Shown here in pieces: positions 52,394 through 60,722 of a DNA stretch of 64,000 nucleotides. The translations under genes were made by a program, and so were the position numbers. The notes beneath the pieces are model-generated. The model searched no databases, was not told where the DNA came from, and worked only from the letters and a program-made list of their open reading frames with translations. Origin of the DNA: Polynucleobacter sp. MWH-UH25E (GTDB lineage Bacteria; Pseudomonadota; Gammaproteobacteria; Burkholderiales; Burkholderiaceae); contig NZ_CP061286.1 of NCBI RefSeq assembly GCF_018687095.1, forward strand, positions 620,001 through 684,000, written 5' to 3'. Position 1 is the stretch's first letter. Each line of letters begins with the position of its first letter.

Positions 52394-53283
52394 ACACAAC
52401 AAATACAAGCGAGCAGCAGGCTATGCCGCGTTGGCGTCAGTACTGGGTTTTAACTAAACCTAGAGTGACTCAGCTTGCCGTTTTTTGTGCCGTGATTGGA
52501 ATGTTCTTGGCTACACCGGGAATGGTCCCTTATCCCGTTCTTATTGGAGGAGTAGTTGGTATTTGGTTACTGGCGGGTGCGGCTTTTGCCATGAATTGCC
52601 TAATAGAGCAGGCTGTAGATGCCAAGATGAAACGTACTTCATGGCGTCCTTCAGCTACTGGCGAAGTAACTCCATTTCATATTGTTCTTTTTTCGATCAT
52701 TTTGGGCGCGCTCGGAATGATTATTTTGTGGAATTTTTGTAACCCTCTGACGATGTGGCTGACACTAGCTACCTTTGTTGGTTATGCCGTGATTTATACC
52801 TGGTTATTAAAGCCTGCAACCCCACAAAATATTGTGATTGGTGGGCTTTCGGGTGCTATGCCGCCTGCATTGGGCTGGGCAGCGGTGACCAATAGCCTCT
52901 CAGCCGAAGCATGGCTTCTGGTGTTAATTATTTTTGTTTGGACGCCGCCGCATTTTTGGGCGCTTGCCTTATATCGTCGGGATGATTATGTGCAATCGGG
53001 TTTACCAATGCTGCCCGTAACGCATGGTGAGCGTTTTACTTTGTTGAACATTTTGCTCTATACCCTGATTTTGATTGCGGCAACCTTGCTACCTTATATC
53101 TACGGGATGAGTGGCATGGTCTATTTAGTCTCAGCCATAGTATTGGGATTGGTATTTTTGGCTTATGTGATTGCTCTATTTATTTCATACAGTGATGCAT
53201 TGGCTAAAAAGACATTTCGTTTTTCTATTACCTACCTATCACTGCTCTTTGCAGCCTTATTAATAGATCACTATTTCCTTTGA
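52390..53283 (+). CDS. ctaB: Protoheme IX farnesyltransferase (heme O synthase)
   Basis: 297-aa UbiA-family prenyltransferase making heme O. The start ATG 52390 overlaps ctaA by 4 bp; the longer frame from 52294 is rejected. The first substrate motif appears as NCLIEQAVDAKMKRTSWRPSA (Asp and Arg kept), and FVWTPPHFWALALYRRDDY is the second conserved block. Eight or nine membrane helices. It feeds CtaA. Confidence 0.95.
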   Translation: MNTTNTSEQQAMPRWRQYWVLTKPRVTQLAVFCAVIGMFLATPGMVPYPVLIGGVVGIWLLAGAAFAMNCLIEQAVDAKMKRTSWRPSATGEVTPFHIVLFSIILGALGMIILWNFCNPLTMWLTLATFVGYAVIYTWLLKPATPQNIVIGGLSGAMPPALGWAAVTNSLSAEAWLLVLIIFVWTPPHFWALALYRRDDYVQSGLPMLPVTHGERFTLLNILLYTLILIAATLLPYIYGMSGMVYLVSAIVLGLVFLAYVIALFISYSDALAKKTFRFSITYLSLLFAALLIDHYFL

Positions 53284-53293
53284 GATTATTGGA

Positions 53294-53884
53294 ATGAACA
53301 TGCTTGCATTACGTAGTTTTTTGATTGCCGCCATGGCAATCATTTTGGTCGCGTGTAGCCCAAAGCCAGAGTTCAAAAATATCGATATCACTGGCAGCAC
53401 TGCATTTGGAAAAGACTTTAGCTTGTTGGACCCCGATGGAAATACCAGAACACTGTCTGATTTCAAAGGCAAGGTTGTAGTCATGTTTTTTGGCTATACC
53501 CAATGCCCCGATATTTGCCCAACAACCCTAACAGAGATGCAGCAGGTGATGACTTTGCTGGGGCCGCAGTCTGATAAGGTGCAGGTCTTGTTTGTTACGG
53601 TTGATCCTGAGCGCGATACCGCAGCGATTTTGAAACAGTATGTCCCTTCTTTTGACCCCCGCTTTTTGGGATTGCGTCCAGCAGATGAGGCTGCCTTAGA
53701 AAAGGTGGTGAAGGACTTCAAAATCTATTACAAGAAAGTACCTGGAAAAACCCCTGGCACTTACACAATGGATCACACAGCAGGTAGTTATGCCTTTGAT
53801 CCACAAGGACGCTTACGTCTCTATATCAAACATGCACAAGGACCGGAGACCTTGGCGCATGATTTAAAAGAATTAATGAAGTAA
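53294..53884 (+). CDS. SCO1/SenC-family copper chaperone lipoprotein
   Basis: 196-aa lipoprotein (MLALRSFLIAAMAIILVAC, lipobox LVAC) with a thioredoxin fold. The copper-binding motif is CPDICPTTL and the distal His is in TMDHTAGSYAFD. It inserts copper into the CuA site of subunit II or keeps its cysteines reduced. It is the last gene of the cox-cta run and is followed by a terminator. Confidence 0.94.
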   Translation: MNMLALRSFLIAAMAIILVACSPKPEFKNIDITGSTAFGKDFSLLDPDGNTRTLSDFKGKVVVMFFGYTQCPDICPTTLTEMQQVMTLLGPQSDKVQVLFVTVDPERDTAAILKQYVPSFDPRFLGLRPADEAALEKVVKDFKIYYKKVPGKTPGTYTMDHTAGSYAFDPQGRLRLYIKHAQGPETLAHDLKELMK

Positions 53885-53886
53885 GG

Positions 53887-53914
53887 AAAAGGGTTCTGAA
53901 AAGAACCCTTTTTT
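53887..53914. terminator. Bidirectional terminator between SCO1 and rpoH
   Basis: AAAAGGGTTCT-GAAA-AGAACCCTTTT forms an 11-bp stem with a GAAA tetraloop, followed by further T residues on the plus strand and preceded by A residues (T tract) on the minus strand. It can end both convergent transcripts. Confidence 0.85.
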
Positions 53915-53915
53915 A

Positions 53916-54839
53916 TTAAGCTGCTTGAAGCAGACCGCGCATCTTTTTGAGTGCTGCCGTTTCAATTTGGCGAACTCGCTCTGCAGAAATGCCATATTCC
54001 TCTGCAAGATCATGCAGAGTTTTTGTACCGTTACCATCTGCATCCATCGCTAGCCAGCGAGATTGCACAATATTACGACTGCGTTCATCAAGAGCCATTA
54101 GGGCCTGATCAAGCTTGGGACCTTGTAATGCCTCGGCTTGAGCGCTAGCAATGCGCTCAGTGGGCTCTTGGCTGTTATCAGCAAGCCACTGAATTGGAGC
54201 GTAAGCTGCATCATCATCGCTGTCATCGCCTTCAAGTGCAACATCACCTCCAGCAAGACGCATTTCCATTTCTTTAACGTCAGAACCTTTGACATCCAAG
54301 GCTTTTGCGAGTGCATCTACTTCCGCTGTTGTCAGCGAATTCAAGGTTGGCTTATTGCTACGTAAATTGAAGAACAACTTACGCTGTGCTTTGGTTGTTG
54401 CTGTTTTTACTAAGCGCCAATTTTTGAGAATGTACTCATGAATTTCCGCTTTGATCCAGTGAATTGCATAAGATACTAAGCGAGCACCATTACTGGGGTC
54501 GTAACGCTTCACTGCTTTCATGAGGCCAACATTGCCCTCTTGAATAAGATCAGCGTGTGGAATGCCATAGCCAAGGTATTGACGAGCAACAGAAACAACT
54601 AAACGTAAATGCGAAAGCACTAAAGTTTTTGCAGCATCTACATTTTCAGTGCGACGAAACTCCTGCGCAAGATGTAACTCTTCTGCAGCACTTAGCATCG
54701 GTACGCGATTTACGTACGCGATGTAAGAATCGAGTGTGCCAACCCCAAGGGATGGCAGCATTGGAAATGCGGACGCCGCTGCAGCCTGCGCTACAGGCAG
54801 CCTTTGCAAATTCGGTTTGTCAGATTTCTTTTGAACCAT
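53916..54839 (-). CDS. rpoH: Heat-shock sigma factor RpoH (sigma-32)
   Basis: 307-aa sigma-32. Region 2 (GNVGLMKAVKRYDPSNGARLVSYAIHWIKAEI) and the RpoH box QRKLFFNLR, which distinguishes it from other group 3 factors, are present; region 4 has the helix-turn-helix LHDLAEEYGISAERVRQIE. It directs transcription of chaperone and protease genes. Its leader carries a perfect CIRCE inverted repeat, which suggests repression by HrcA in addition to any RNA or protein-level control. Confidence 0.95.
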   Translation of the reverse strand: MVQKKSDKPNLQRLPVAQAAAASAFPMLPSLGVGTLDSYIAYVNRVPMLSAAEELHLAQEFRRTENVDAAKTLVLSHLRLVVSVARQYLGYGIPHADLIQEGNVGLMKAVKRYDPSNGARLVSYAIHWIKAEIHEYILKNWRLVKTATTKAQRKLFFNLRSNKPTLNSLTTAEVDALAKALDVKGSDVKEMEMRLAGGDVALEGDDSDDDAAYAPIQWLADNSQEPTERIASAQAEALQGPKLDQALMALDERSRNIVQSRWLAMDADGNGTKTLHDLAEEYGISAERVRQIETAALKKMRGLLQAA

Positions 54840-54865
54840 TTTTTTATAAATATGAGGTGTTAATA

Positions 54866-54913
54866 GGTTTCTATTTTAGCACTCTTGTCAAGAGAGTGCT
54901 AATGGTTTCTATT
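54866..54913. repeat. Direct repeat flanking the CIRCE element
   Basis: The 10-bp sequence GGTTTCTATT occurs at 54866-54875 and again at 54904-54913, immediately on both sides of the CIRCE inverted repeat (one base between the right copy and CIRCE, none on the left). It may be an ancient duplication that carried the operator, a second binding site, or chance in AT-rich DNA. Confidence 0.5.
54876..54902. promoter_or_regulatory. CIRCE operator (HrcA site) upstream of rpoH
   Basis: TTAGCACTC-N9-GAGTGCTAA is an exact match to the CIRCE consensus, 37 bp before the rpoH start on the minus strand. On that strand the spacer contains TTGACA (54891-54886), a candidate -35, with a weak -10-like CTATTA about 19 bp further on, so HrcA bound here would cover the promoter. 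hrcA itself is not in this window. Confidence 0.9.
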
Positions 54914-54930
54914 GAATGTAAGTTATTGAA

Positions 54931-55821
54931 TTAATTGAATAATTCAGAGGAATATTGCCTTGCAGTGAATGGGGCTAAATCATCAATTCCTTCGCCCTTA
55001 CCAAGGGCCAAAATTGCGGGTTTGGGACCTTCTTTGAGGGTTTGGGCTAGGGCGCAAATAACACCCCCTTTGGCAGTTCCATCGAGCTTGGTAACGATGA
55101 TCGCGGTAAGACCCAAAGCCGCATGAAATGCCTTTACTTGGCTCAAACCATTTTGTCCTGTGTTGCCATCTAAAACCAATAGTGTGTGATGTGGTGCCCC
55201 AGGAAGTGCTTTACCAATAACTCTTTTTACCTTCTTGAGTTCTTCCATGAGGTGATCTTGAGTAGCAAGGCGACCTGCAGTATCGATAATCAGGACGTCA
55301 TTTTTACGGGAGATTGCTGAGTGGATTGCATCGTGTGCAACAGCCGCCGCATCTCCCCCCTCTTGAGTGATAACGTCAACTTGGTTGCGCCCGCCCCATT
55401 CTTGTAGCTGATTACGTGCGGCCGCCCTAAAGGTATCGCCAGCTGCCAGCAGAACGGATTTACCTTGAGATTGAAAGAGCTTGCAGAGCTTTCCGATAGT
55501 AGTAGTTTTGCCTGCGCCATTGACGCCAACTACTAGCCACACTTCGGGAATATGGCTTGAAGTGCTTGTAAATAAAGGGTTTGGGCTGACTTCAAGACTT
55601 TGCAACAGGCTTGTAACCTCTTGAACTAGCAATGCTTGCAAGTCTTCAGCACTAGACGCTTTTTCTGATTTAGCGGCTTTGCGTAGCTTAGTCATCAATT
55701 GTTCGGTCGTAGGCAAACCCACATCACTCTGAATGAGTGATTCTTCTAAATGATCAAACCAAGCATCATCTAATTTGCTTGATTTAAATAGAGATCCTAG
55801 GGTTTTACGTAATCCAAACAT
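54931..55821 (-). CDS. ftsY: Signal recognition particle receptor FtsY
   Basis: 296-aa SRP-receptor GTPase guiding membrane-protein synthesis to the translocon. Nucleotide motifs are G1 GVNGAGKTTTIGKLCKLF, DTAGRL (G3) and TKLDGTAKGG (G4), plus the closing GKGEGIDDLAPF. The acidic N-terminal A domain of E. coli FtsY is absent, leaving only the N and G domains plus an N-terminal amphipathic stretch. It is upstream of rpoH on the same strand, separated by the CIRCE-bearing leader. Confidence 0.96.
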   Translation of the reverse strand: MFGLRKTLGSLFKSSKLDDAWFDHLEESLIQSDVGLPTTEQLMTKLRKAAKSEKASSAEDLQALLVQEVTSLLQSLEVSPNPLFTSTSSHIPEVWLVVGVNGAGKTTTIGKLCKLFQSQGKSVLLAAGDTFRAAARNQLQEWGGRNQVDVITQEGGDAAAVAHDAIHSAISRKNDVLIIDTAGRLATQDHLMEELKKVKRVIGKALPGAPHHTLLVLDGNTGQNGLSQVKAFHAALGLTAIIVTKLDGTAKGGVICALAQTLKEGPKPAILALGKGEGIDDLAPFTARQYSSELFN

Positions 55822-55884
55822 AATCGATACAATTTAATCCTTGCATCTTATCAATTTAATTCTTGGGATATGGTGATTTAGCAG

Positions 55885-57252
55885 ATGCGTTCCAATTTAC
55901 TCCGAATTTCTTTCCTATTTTTGCTATTTGCCCAACTTTCTTGGGCGGCAGATAAAAATCCATCGGATACTCATGAATTTCTATTAAACAATGGCCTGAA
56001 ACTAGTTGTACGCGAAGATCATCGGGCGCCAACCGTAGCACATATGGTTTGGTATCGTGCGGGCTCTATGGACGAGACCAATGGCAGAACGGGCGTAGCC
56101 CATGTTCTTGAGCATATGATGTTCAAAGGGACCGATAAGGTAAAAGCTGGGGAGTTCTCGCGTTTGGTTGCCGCAGTTGGTGGGCGAGAGAATGCCTTTA
56201 CATCGCGCGACTACACAGCCTATTTTCAGCAAGTCGAAAAATCAAAATTAGAAGAGGTAATTAAGTTAGAGGCTGATCGCATGTCTAACTTGAATTTTGA
56301 CGATGCTGAATTCTTAAAAGAAATCCAAGTCGTGATGGAGGAGCGTCGCCTAAGAACGGAAGACAATCCGAGTAGTTTGCTAAATGAGTCCCTAATGGCG
56401 ACTGCATTTATGAGTTCACCTTATCGTCATCCAGTTGTTGGTTGGATGAACGATTTGCAAAACATGACTGCAGCAGATGCGCGCGATTGGTATCGTACTT
56501 GGTACAAACCAAATAATGCGACTGTAGTGATTACTGGCGATGTAAATGCCCAGCAAGTTTTGGCAATTGTAGAAAAATATTACGGTGCCGTTGCTGCTAA
56601 AGAGTTGCCTGTTCGTAAGCCACAAATTGAGCCGCCTCAGAGGGGGGTGAAGCAAGTCCAAGTAAAGGCTCCAGCTGATAGCGCCCAGCTGACTATGGCG
56701 TGGAAAGCCCCTCGCCTTGAGCCAGGCAAACTTGATGAGTCAGATCCATATGCACTCGAGTTATTAACAGCAGTTTTAGATGGTTATGACAACGCGCGAC
56801 TCAATCGTAGTCTGGTTAAGCAAGAAAAAGTAGTGAACGATGTTAGTGTTGGATATGACATGATTTCTCGAGGTCCAGCGTTATTTGTTGTTAGTGCCAC
56901 CCTTGCTAAGGGTAAGACAATAGAGCAAGCCCAATCTAGCATTCGCAAAGCGATTAATGAGATTCAGCAAAAAGGTATTTTGGAATCTGAGCTAAAGCGA
57001 ATTAAGGTGCGCATTCTTTCCGAGCAAATATATAAGCGTGATTCTATTTTTGGTCAGGCAATGGAAATTGGCGGAACGGAGATGGCTGGATTTTCTTGGA
57101 GAGATATTGATTACATGTTGGAAAGAATGCAGTCAATTACTCCTGAACAAGTGCAAGCAGTCGCCAAAAAATATCTAGTAGACGATCATTTGACGATTGC
57201 CATATTGGATCCGCAGGCCCGTAAGTCAGGCGCGGAAGGGGGTAAACCATGA
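55885..57252 (+). CDS. M16-family zinc peptidase (catalytic member)
   Basis: 455-aa insulinase-like peptidase with a signal peptide (LLRISFLFLLFAQLSWA). The inverted zinc motif HVLEHMMFKGT (HxxEH) and the distal ligand Glu in EEVIKLEADRM are present, so it should be active. The C-terminal M16 half follows. It overlaps its non-catalytic partner gene by 4 bp, as in the pairs where both proteins form a heterodimer in the periplasm. Substrate unknown. Confidence 0.93.
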   Translation: MRSNLLRISFLFLLFAQLSWAADKNPSDTHEFLLNNGLKLVVREDHRAPTVAHMVWYRAGSMDETNGRTGVAHVLEHMMFKGTDKVKAGEFSRLVAAVGGRENAFTSRDYTAYFQQVEKSKLEEVIKLEADRMSNLNFDDAEFLKEIQVVMEERRLRTEDNPSSLLNESLMATAFMSSPYRHPVVGWMNDLQNMTAADARDWYRTWYKPNNATVVITGDVNAQQVLAIVEKYYGAVAAKELPVRKPQIEPPQRGVKQVQVKAPADSAQLTMAWKAPRLEPGKLDESDPYALELLTAVLDGYDNARLNRSLVKQEKVVNDVSVGYDMISRGPALFVVSATLAKGKTIEQAQSSIRKAINEIQQKGILESELKRIKVRILSEQIYKRDSIFGQAMEIGGTEMAGFSWRDIDYMLERMQSITPEQVQAVAKKYLVDDHLTIAILDPQARKSGAEGGKP

Positions 57253-58586
57253 AACTGGTCCGACACATAGCAATTTTCATATTCTCCCTATTTGGCCCTC
57301 TTACCAGCGCCCAAGCAACCTTACCCATTGAGCAATTGGAGTCTTTTAAAGGTGCAAAAGCATATCTTGTACAAACCAAGTCTTTGCCGATGGTAGATAT
57401 TGAGGTCAGTATTGATGCGGGTGATCGCTACGATCCTGCTGGCAAGAGTGGCTTAGCGGATTTAACCGCCGACTTAATGACTTATGGTGTTCGAGGTGAA
57501 AAAGGTCTCTTAAGTGAAGCACAAATCGCTGATGAGATTGCTGACCTTGGGGCGAATATTGGTTTATCCGTAAGTGGTGAGCGTGCCACTTTGCGTATTC
57601 GTAGTTTAAGCAGAAAGGATCTGCGTGATCGAGCAGTCCAGCTCGCCGCTGCCATGTTGAGCGCACCAACTTATGATGCGAATATCGTTGCTCGTGAAAA
57701 ACAGCGAACCATCACAAACTTACTTGAGGCGGAGACAAAGCCCGAGTATGTTCTTGAGAGACGCTTTAAGTCTATGGTTTACGGTAAGTATCCTTTGGCA
57801 GAGAGCCCATCTGTTAAGTCCATTTCCGCAATCACTTCGGCTGATCTAGCGCAATTTCATAAGCGCTTCTATCGAGGCGATCGAATGATCGTGAGCATTG
57901 TTGGGGATGTTGATCAGGCTCAAGCAAAAGAAATCGTGCAAGGTTTGTTAAAGAGGGTTCCTCAATTTGGGCCAGCTATTCCCGCACTTCCACAATTGCA
58001 GCGCTCTTCTGCAGAGCCATTGGCTGAGCGTCAGGTAAGCATTCCATTTGATTCTCAACAGGCGCACATCGCCATGGGAATGACAGCCGTTACGCGCAAC
58101 AATCCCGATTACTTCCCCTTATTGGTTGGTAATTACATTTTGGGAGGCGGAGGTTTTGTATCGCGATTAATGACGGAGGTGCGCGAGAAGCGCGGTCTAG
58201 CTTATAGCGTCTTCAGTTATTTTTCACCCGGAAAGGATGTTGGCATCTTTCAGGCAGGCTTGCAGACCAAGAGTGATCAAGGGTCTGTGGCTCTTGAGGT
58301 AATGAGCGAGACAATTGCCAATTTTATTGCGAAGGGCCCAACTGACTCTGAGCTCGCTGCCGCTAAGGCAAATTTAGTCAATGGCTATCCATTGCGAATA
58401 GACAATAATCGAAAATTATTAGACAACGTTTCTTCAATTGTTTGGAATGATCTTCCCTTGGATACGATGGAAGTCTGGACTAAGCAGGTAGAGGCAGTTA
58501 CCTTAGATCAGGTGACGGCCGCCTTTCAAAAATATCTTGCAATGGATCGCATGAAGATTGTTTTGCTGGGAGCTCAAAATAAGTAA
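57249..58586 (+). CDS. M16-family peptidase-like protein (non-catalytic partner)
   Basis: 445-aa M16 homologue with a signal peptide (HIAIFIFSLFGPLTSAQA). In place of HxxEH it has SGLADLTADLMTYG, so zinc is not bound and it is presumably the regulatory subunit of the upstream peptidase. The C-terminal half keeps the substrate-closing segment GGGGFVSRLMTEVREKRGLAYSV. Its 3' end overlaps the rsmD frame by 29 bp. Confidence 0.92.
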   Translation: MKLVRHIAIFIFSLFGPLTSAQATLPIEQLESFKGAKAYLVQTKSLPMVDIEVSIDAGDRYDPAGKSGLADLTADLMTYGVRGEKGLLSEAQIADEIADLGANIGLSVSGERATLRIRSLSRKDLRDRAVQLAAAMLSAPTYDANIVAREKQRTITNLLEAETKPEYVLERRFKSMVYGKYPLAESPSVKSISAITSADLAQFHKRFYRGDRMIVSIVGDVDQAQAKEIVQGLLKRVPQFGPAIPALPQLQRSSAEPLAERQVSIPFDSQQAHIAMGMTAVTRNNPDYFPLLVGNYILGGGGFVSRLMTEVREKRGLAYSVFSYFSPGKDVGIFQAGLQTKSDQGSVALEVMSETIANFIAKGPTDSELAAAKANLVNGYPLRIDNNRKLLDNVSSIVWNDLPLDTMEVWTKQVEAVTLDQVTAAFQKYLAMDRMKIVLLGAQNK

Positions 58587-59193
58587 GCTTAAATCTTTAA
58601 AGAGCGAGCCACCAAAGAAGGTTCGGATTATTGGCGGCAACTGGAGGAGTCGCTTGCTCTCAGTAATGGATGTGCCCGGCTTGCGCCCAACAACTGATCG
58701 CATTCGTGAAACTTTATTCAATTGGTTGGGCCAAGATTTAACAGGCTTGAGGTGCTTGGATTTATTTGCAGGTACAGGCGCTCTTGGATTTGAGGCTGCA
58801 TCGCGTGGTGCGAGTGTGGTTACTCTTTTGGAGAAAGATAAAAAAGCCCATGCAAATTTATTGAAAAATTTGGAGCTATTGAATTCATCCCCAGCAACAG
58901 GTTTAGTTGAAATTTTACAAGGCGATAGCCTAGGGTTTCTCAAGAGGCAGCCTGATCACTCTGCCAACTTGATCTTTATTGATCCCCCATTTCAGGACTC
59001 AGACTTACTGAATCATGTGGTGCTCGAGGCTGCTAGAGTATGCAATGACAGTATGGGGGGCGGCATTTATGTGGAATTTCCTGCAAATCGTTCCCGTGGA
59101 GAGCTTGAGTCTCTATTGCCCTCGTGGCATTGTGGAAAGTACTTAGAGGCTGGGCAGGTAAAAGCCTGCCTATTTCGGAGTGGAAGAGGCTAA
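58558..59193 (+). CDS. rsmD: 16S rRNA (guanine-966-N2)-methyltransferase RsmD
   Basis: 211-aa methyltransferase modifying G966 of 16S rRNA. Family sequence RIIGGNWRSRLLSV, LRPTTDRIRETLFNWL, SAM motif CLDLFAGTGALGFEAASRGA and catalytic FIDPPFQ are intact. The start is a problem: the only standard start before the conserved part is TTG 58558, inside the previous gene and without a good ribosome site. GGGAG is six bases before an in-frame ATA at 58579. coaD follows after 36 bp. Confidence 0.92.
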   Translation: MFCWELKISKLKSLKSEPPKKVRIIGGNWRSRLLSVMDVPGLRPTTDRIRETLFNWLGQDLTGLRCLDLFAGTGALGFEAASRGASVVTLLEKDKKAHANLLKNLELLNSSPATGLVEILQGDSLGFLKRQPDHSANLIFIDPPFQDSDLLNHVVLEAARVCNDSMGGGIYVEFPANRSRGELESLLPSWHCGKYLEAGQVKACLFRSGRG

Positions 59194-59229
59194 ACTCTTG
59201 CGTGTAGCCGATAAAGCCTTAGGAGATTT

Positions 59230-59727
59230 ATGACTGTAGCTGTATATCCAGGAACGTTTGACCCTTTGACTCGTGGTCACGAGGATTTGGTGCGTCGTGC
59301 ATCCAGTATTTTTGATCAGCTTATCGTTGGTGTTGCTTCAAGTCGTAGCAAGCACCCGTTCTTTACCCTCGAAGAGCGTATTGATATCGCTAAAGAAGTT
59401 ATGGGGCACTACCCAAATGTGAAGGTCGTCGGCTTTGATGGCTTGTTGAAAGATTTCGCACGTGAGCACAATGCGCGAGTGATTGTGCGTGGCTTACGCG
59501 CAGTATCAGATTTCGAGTATGAGTTTCAAATGGCGGGCATGAACCGTTACTTATTACCAGATGTAGAGACATTATTCTTGACCCCCTCCGACCAATATCA
59601 ATTTATCTCGGGTACCTTTGTTCGTGAGATTGCTTCGATGGGTGGCGACGTTAGTAAATTTGTTTTCCCTTCCGTGGAGAAGTGGTTGGTGAAGAAGATT
59701 GAGTCTTCGCAGCAAAAAACAAAATAA
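59230..59727 (+). CDS. coaD: Phosphopantetheine adenylyltransferase
   Basis: 165-aa CoaD catalysing the penultimate step of CoA synthesis. The nucleotidyl motif AVYPGTFDPLTRGHEDLV carries the T/HxGH signature (RGHE), and VRGLRAVSDFEYEFQMAGMN, FLTPSDQYQFISGTFVREI follow. An AGGAG site precedes the ATG. It complements coaX in the window and is followed by the ferredoxin gene after 21 bp. Confidence 0.96.
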   Translation: MTVAVYPGTFDPLTRGHEDLVRRASSIFDQLIVGVASSRSKHPFFTLEERIDIAKEVMGHYPNVKVVGFDGLLKDFAREHNARVIVRGLRAVSDFEYEFQMAGMNRYLLPDVETLFLTPSDQYQFISGTFVREIASMGGDVSKFVFPSVEKWLVKKIESSQQKTK

Positions 59728-59748
59728 GTCAGATTGGTATAGGTAAGT

Positions 59749-60015
59749 ATGGCTTTAATGATCACTGACGAATGCATCAATTGCGATGTGTGCGAGCCAG
59801 AATGCCCCAATGATGCGATCTACATGGGGCTAGAGATCTACGAAATTGATCCCAATAAGTGCACAGAGTGTGTGGGTCATTACGATGCTCCCCAATGCCG
59901 TCAAGTCTGCCCGGTAGACTGCATTCCATTTAATCCAGAACACAAAGAAACCCAGGAACAGTTAATGGTGAAATTCAGGCTATTAACAGCCAATAAAAAA
60001 GCGATTCAAAGCTAG
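59749..60015 (+). CDS. YfhL-type 2[4Fe-4S] ferredoxin
   Basis: 88-aa ferredoxin with two clusters: CINCDVCEPECPNDAI and CTECVGHYDAPQCRQVCPVDC. The extra residues between the second and third cysteine of the second motif are typical of the YfhL/Alvin family, associated with low-potential clusters. Electron partner unknown. Convergent with pth, 3 bp between stops. Confidence 0.94.
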   Translation: MALMITDECINCDVCEPECPNDAIYMGLEIYEIDPNKCTECVGHYDAPQCRQVCPVDCIPFNPEHKETQEQLMVKFRLLTANKKAIQS

Positions 60016-60018
60016 AGC

Positions 60019-60609
60019 CTACGCTTTAGAGTGAAGCTCCATCATGGCGGTTTGGGGATCGCCTTTCAAAAACAGCGGCAATATTTGTAGACCATTTTCA
60101 ATGCTTGTATTAATGAGTTTCTGTTCGGCTAATTGAGGTCTGCGCAAAACATAGTCAGCTACATCCATTGGGCGGCCATCGCCAGCCAAATCTCGTGGAT
60201 GACCTATGCCAAGGCGTAAACGCCAATATTGAGGGGTTCCAAGGTGCGCCTGGATATCTTTGAGGCCATTATGGCCACCAGTCCCACCACCTAGTTTCAA
60301 TCGGGCAGTTCCGGGTTTTAAATCAAGCTCATCTTGAACTACCAAAATATTATCGGCACTCATCTTATGAAAGCGACAGAGTGCGCCAACCGCTTGCCCA
60401 CTTAGATTCATATACGTGGTCGGCTTTAGAAGATAAAGATCTTCGCCTTCCCACTTTGTTTTAGCCACTTTTCCATGAAAGCGTTTTTCACTTTCGAACC
60501 GGGTGTTTAATTGTTTAGCCAGGGCGTCGACAAACCAGAAGCCAGCGTTATGCCGATCTTCTTCGTGCTCATCGCCAGGATTGCCAAGGCCAACAATTAA
60601 TTTGCTCAT
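60019..60609 (-). CDS. pth: Peptidyl-tRNA hydrolase
   Basis: 196-aa Pth recycling peptidyl-tRNAs. The start MSKLIVGLGNPGDEHEEDRHNAGFW has the catalytic His at residue 20, and LLKPTTYMNLSGQAVGAL, VVQDELDLKPGTARLKLGGG and GHNGLKDI are present. It lies downstream of rplY on the minus strand, separated by a terminator-like hairpin. Confidence 0.96.
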   Translation of the reverse strand: MSKLIVGLGNPGDEHEEDRHNAGFWFVDALAKQLNTRFESEKRFHGKVAKTKWEGEDLYLLKPTTYMNLSGQAVGALCRFHKMSADNILVVQDELDLKPGTARLKLGGGTGGHNGLKDIQAHLGTPQYWRLRLGIGHPRDLAGDGRPMDVADYVLRRPQLAEQKLINTSIENGLQILPLFLKGDPQTAMMELHSKA

Positions 60610-60666
60610 GGTGGGAGTTTAAAGATATAAAACAGTTTCGACAAAAAAACCAAGAAAAGATTGCTG

Positions 60667-60696
60667 GAAAAAAATAAAGCCCGCTTGCGCGGGCTT
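60667..60696 (-). terminator. Terminator after rplY
   Basis: AAGCCCGC (60677-60684) pairs with GCGGGCTT (60689-60696) around a TTGC loop; on the minus strand it is followed by TTTATTTTTTTT. It ends the prs-rplY transcript before pth, which then needs its own promoter or readthrough. Confidence 0.85.
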
Positions 60697-60722
60697 CAGA
60701 TGGATAGGTAAAACTTAATAAA

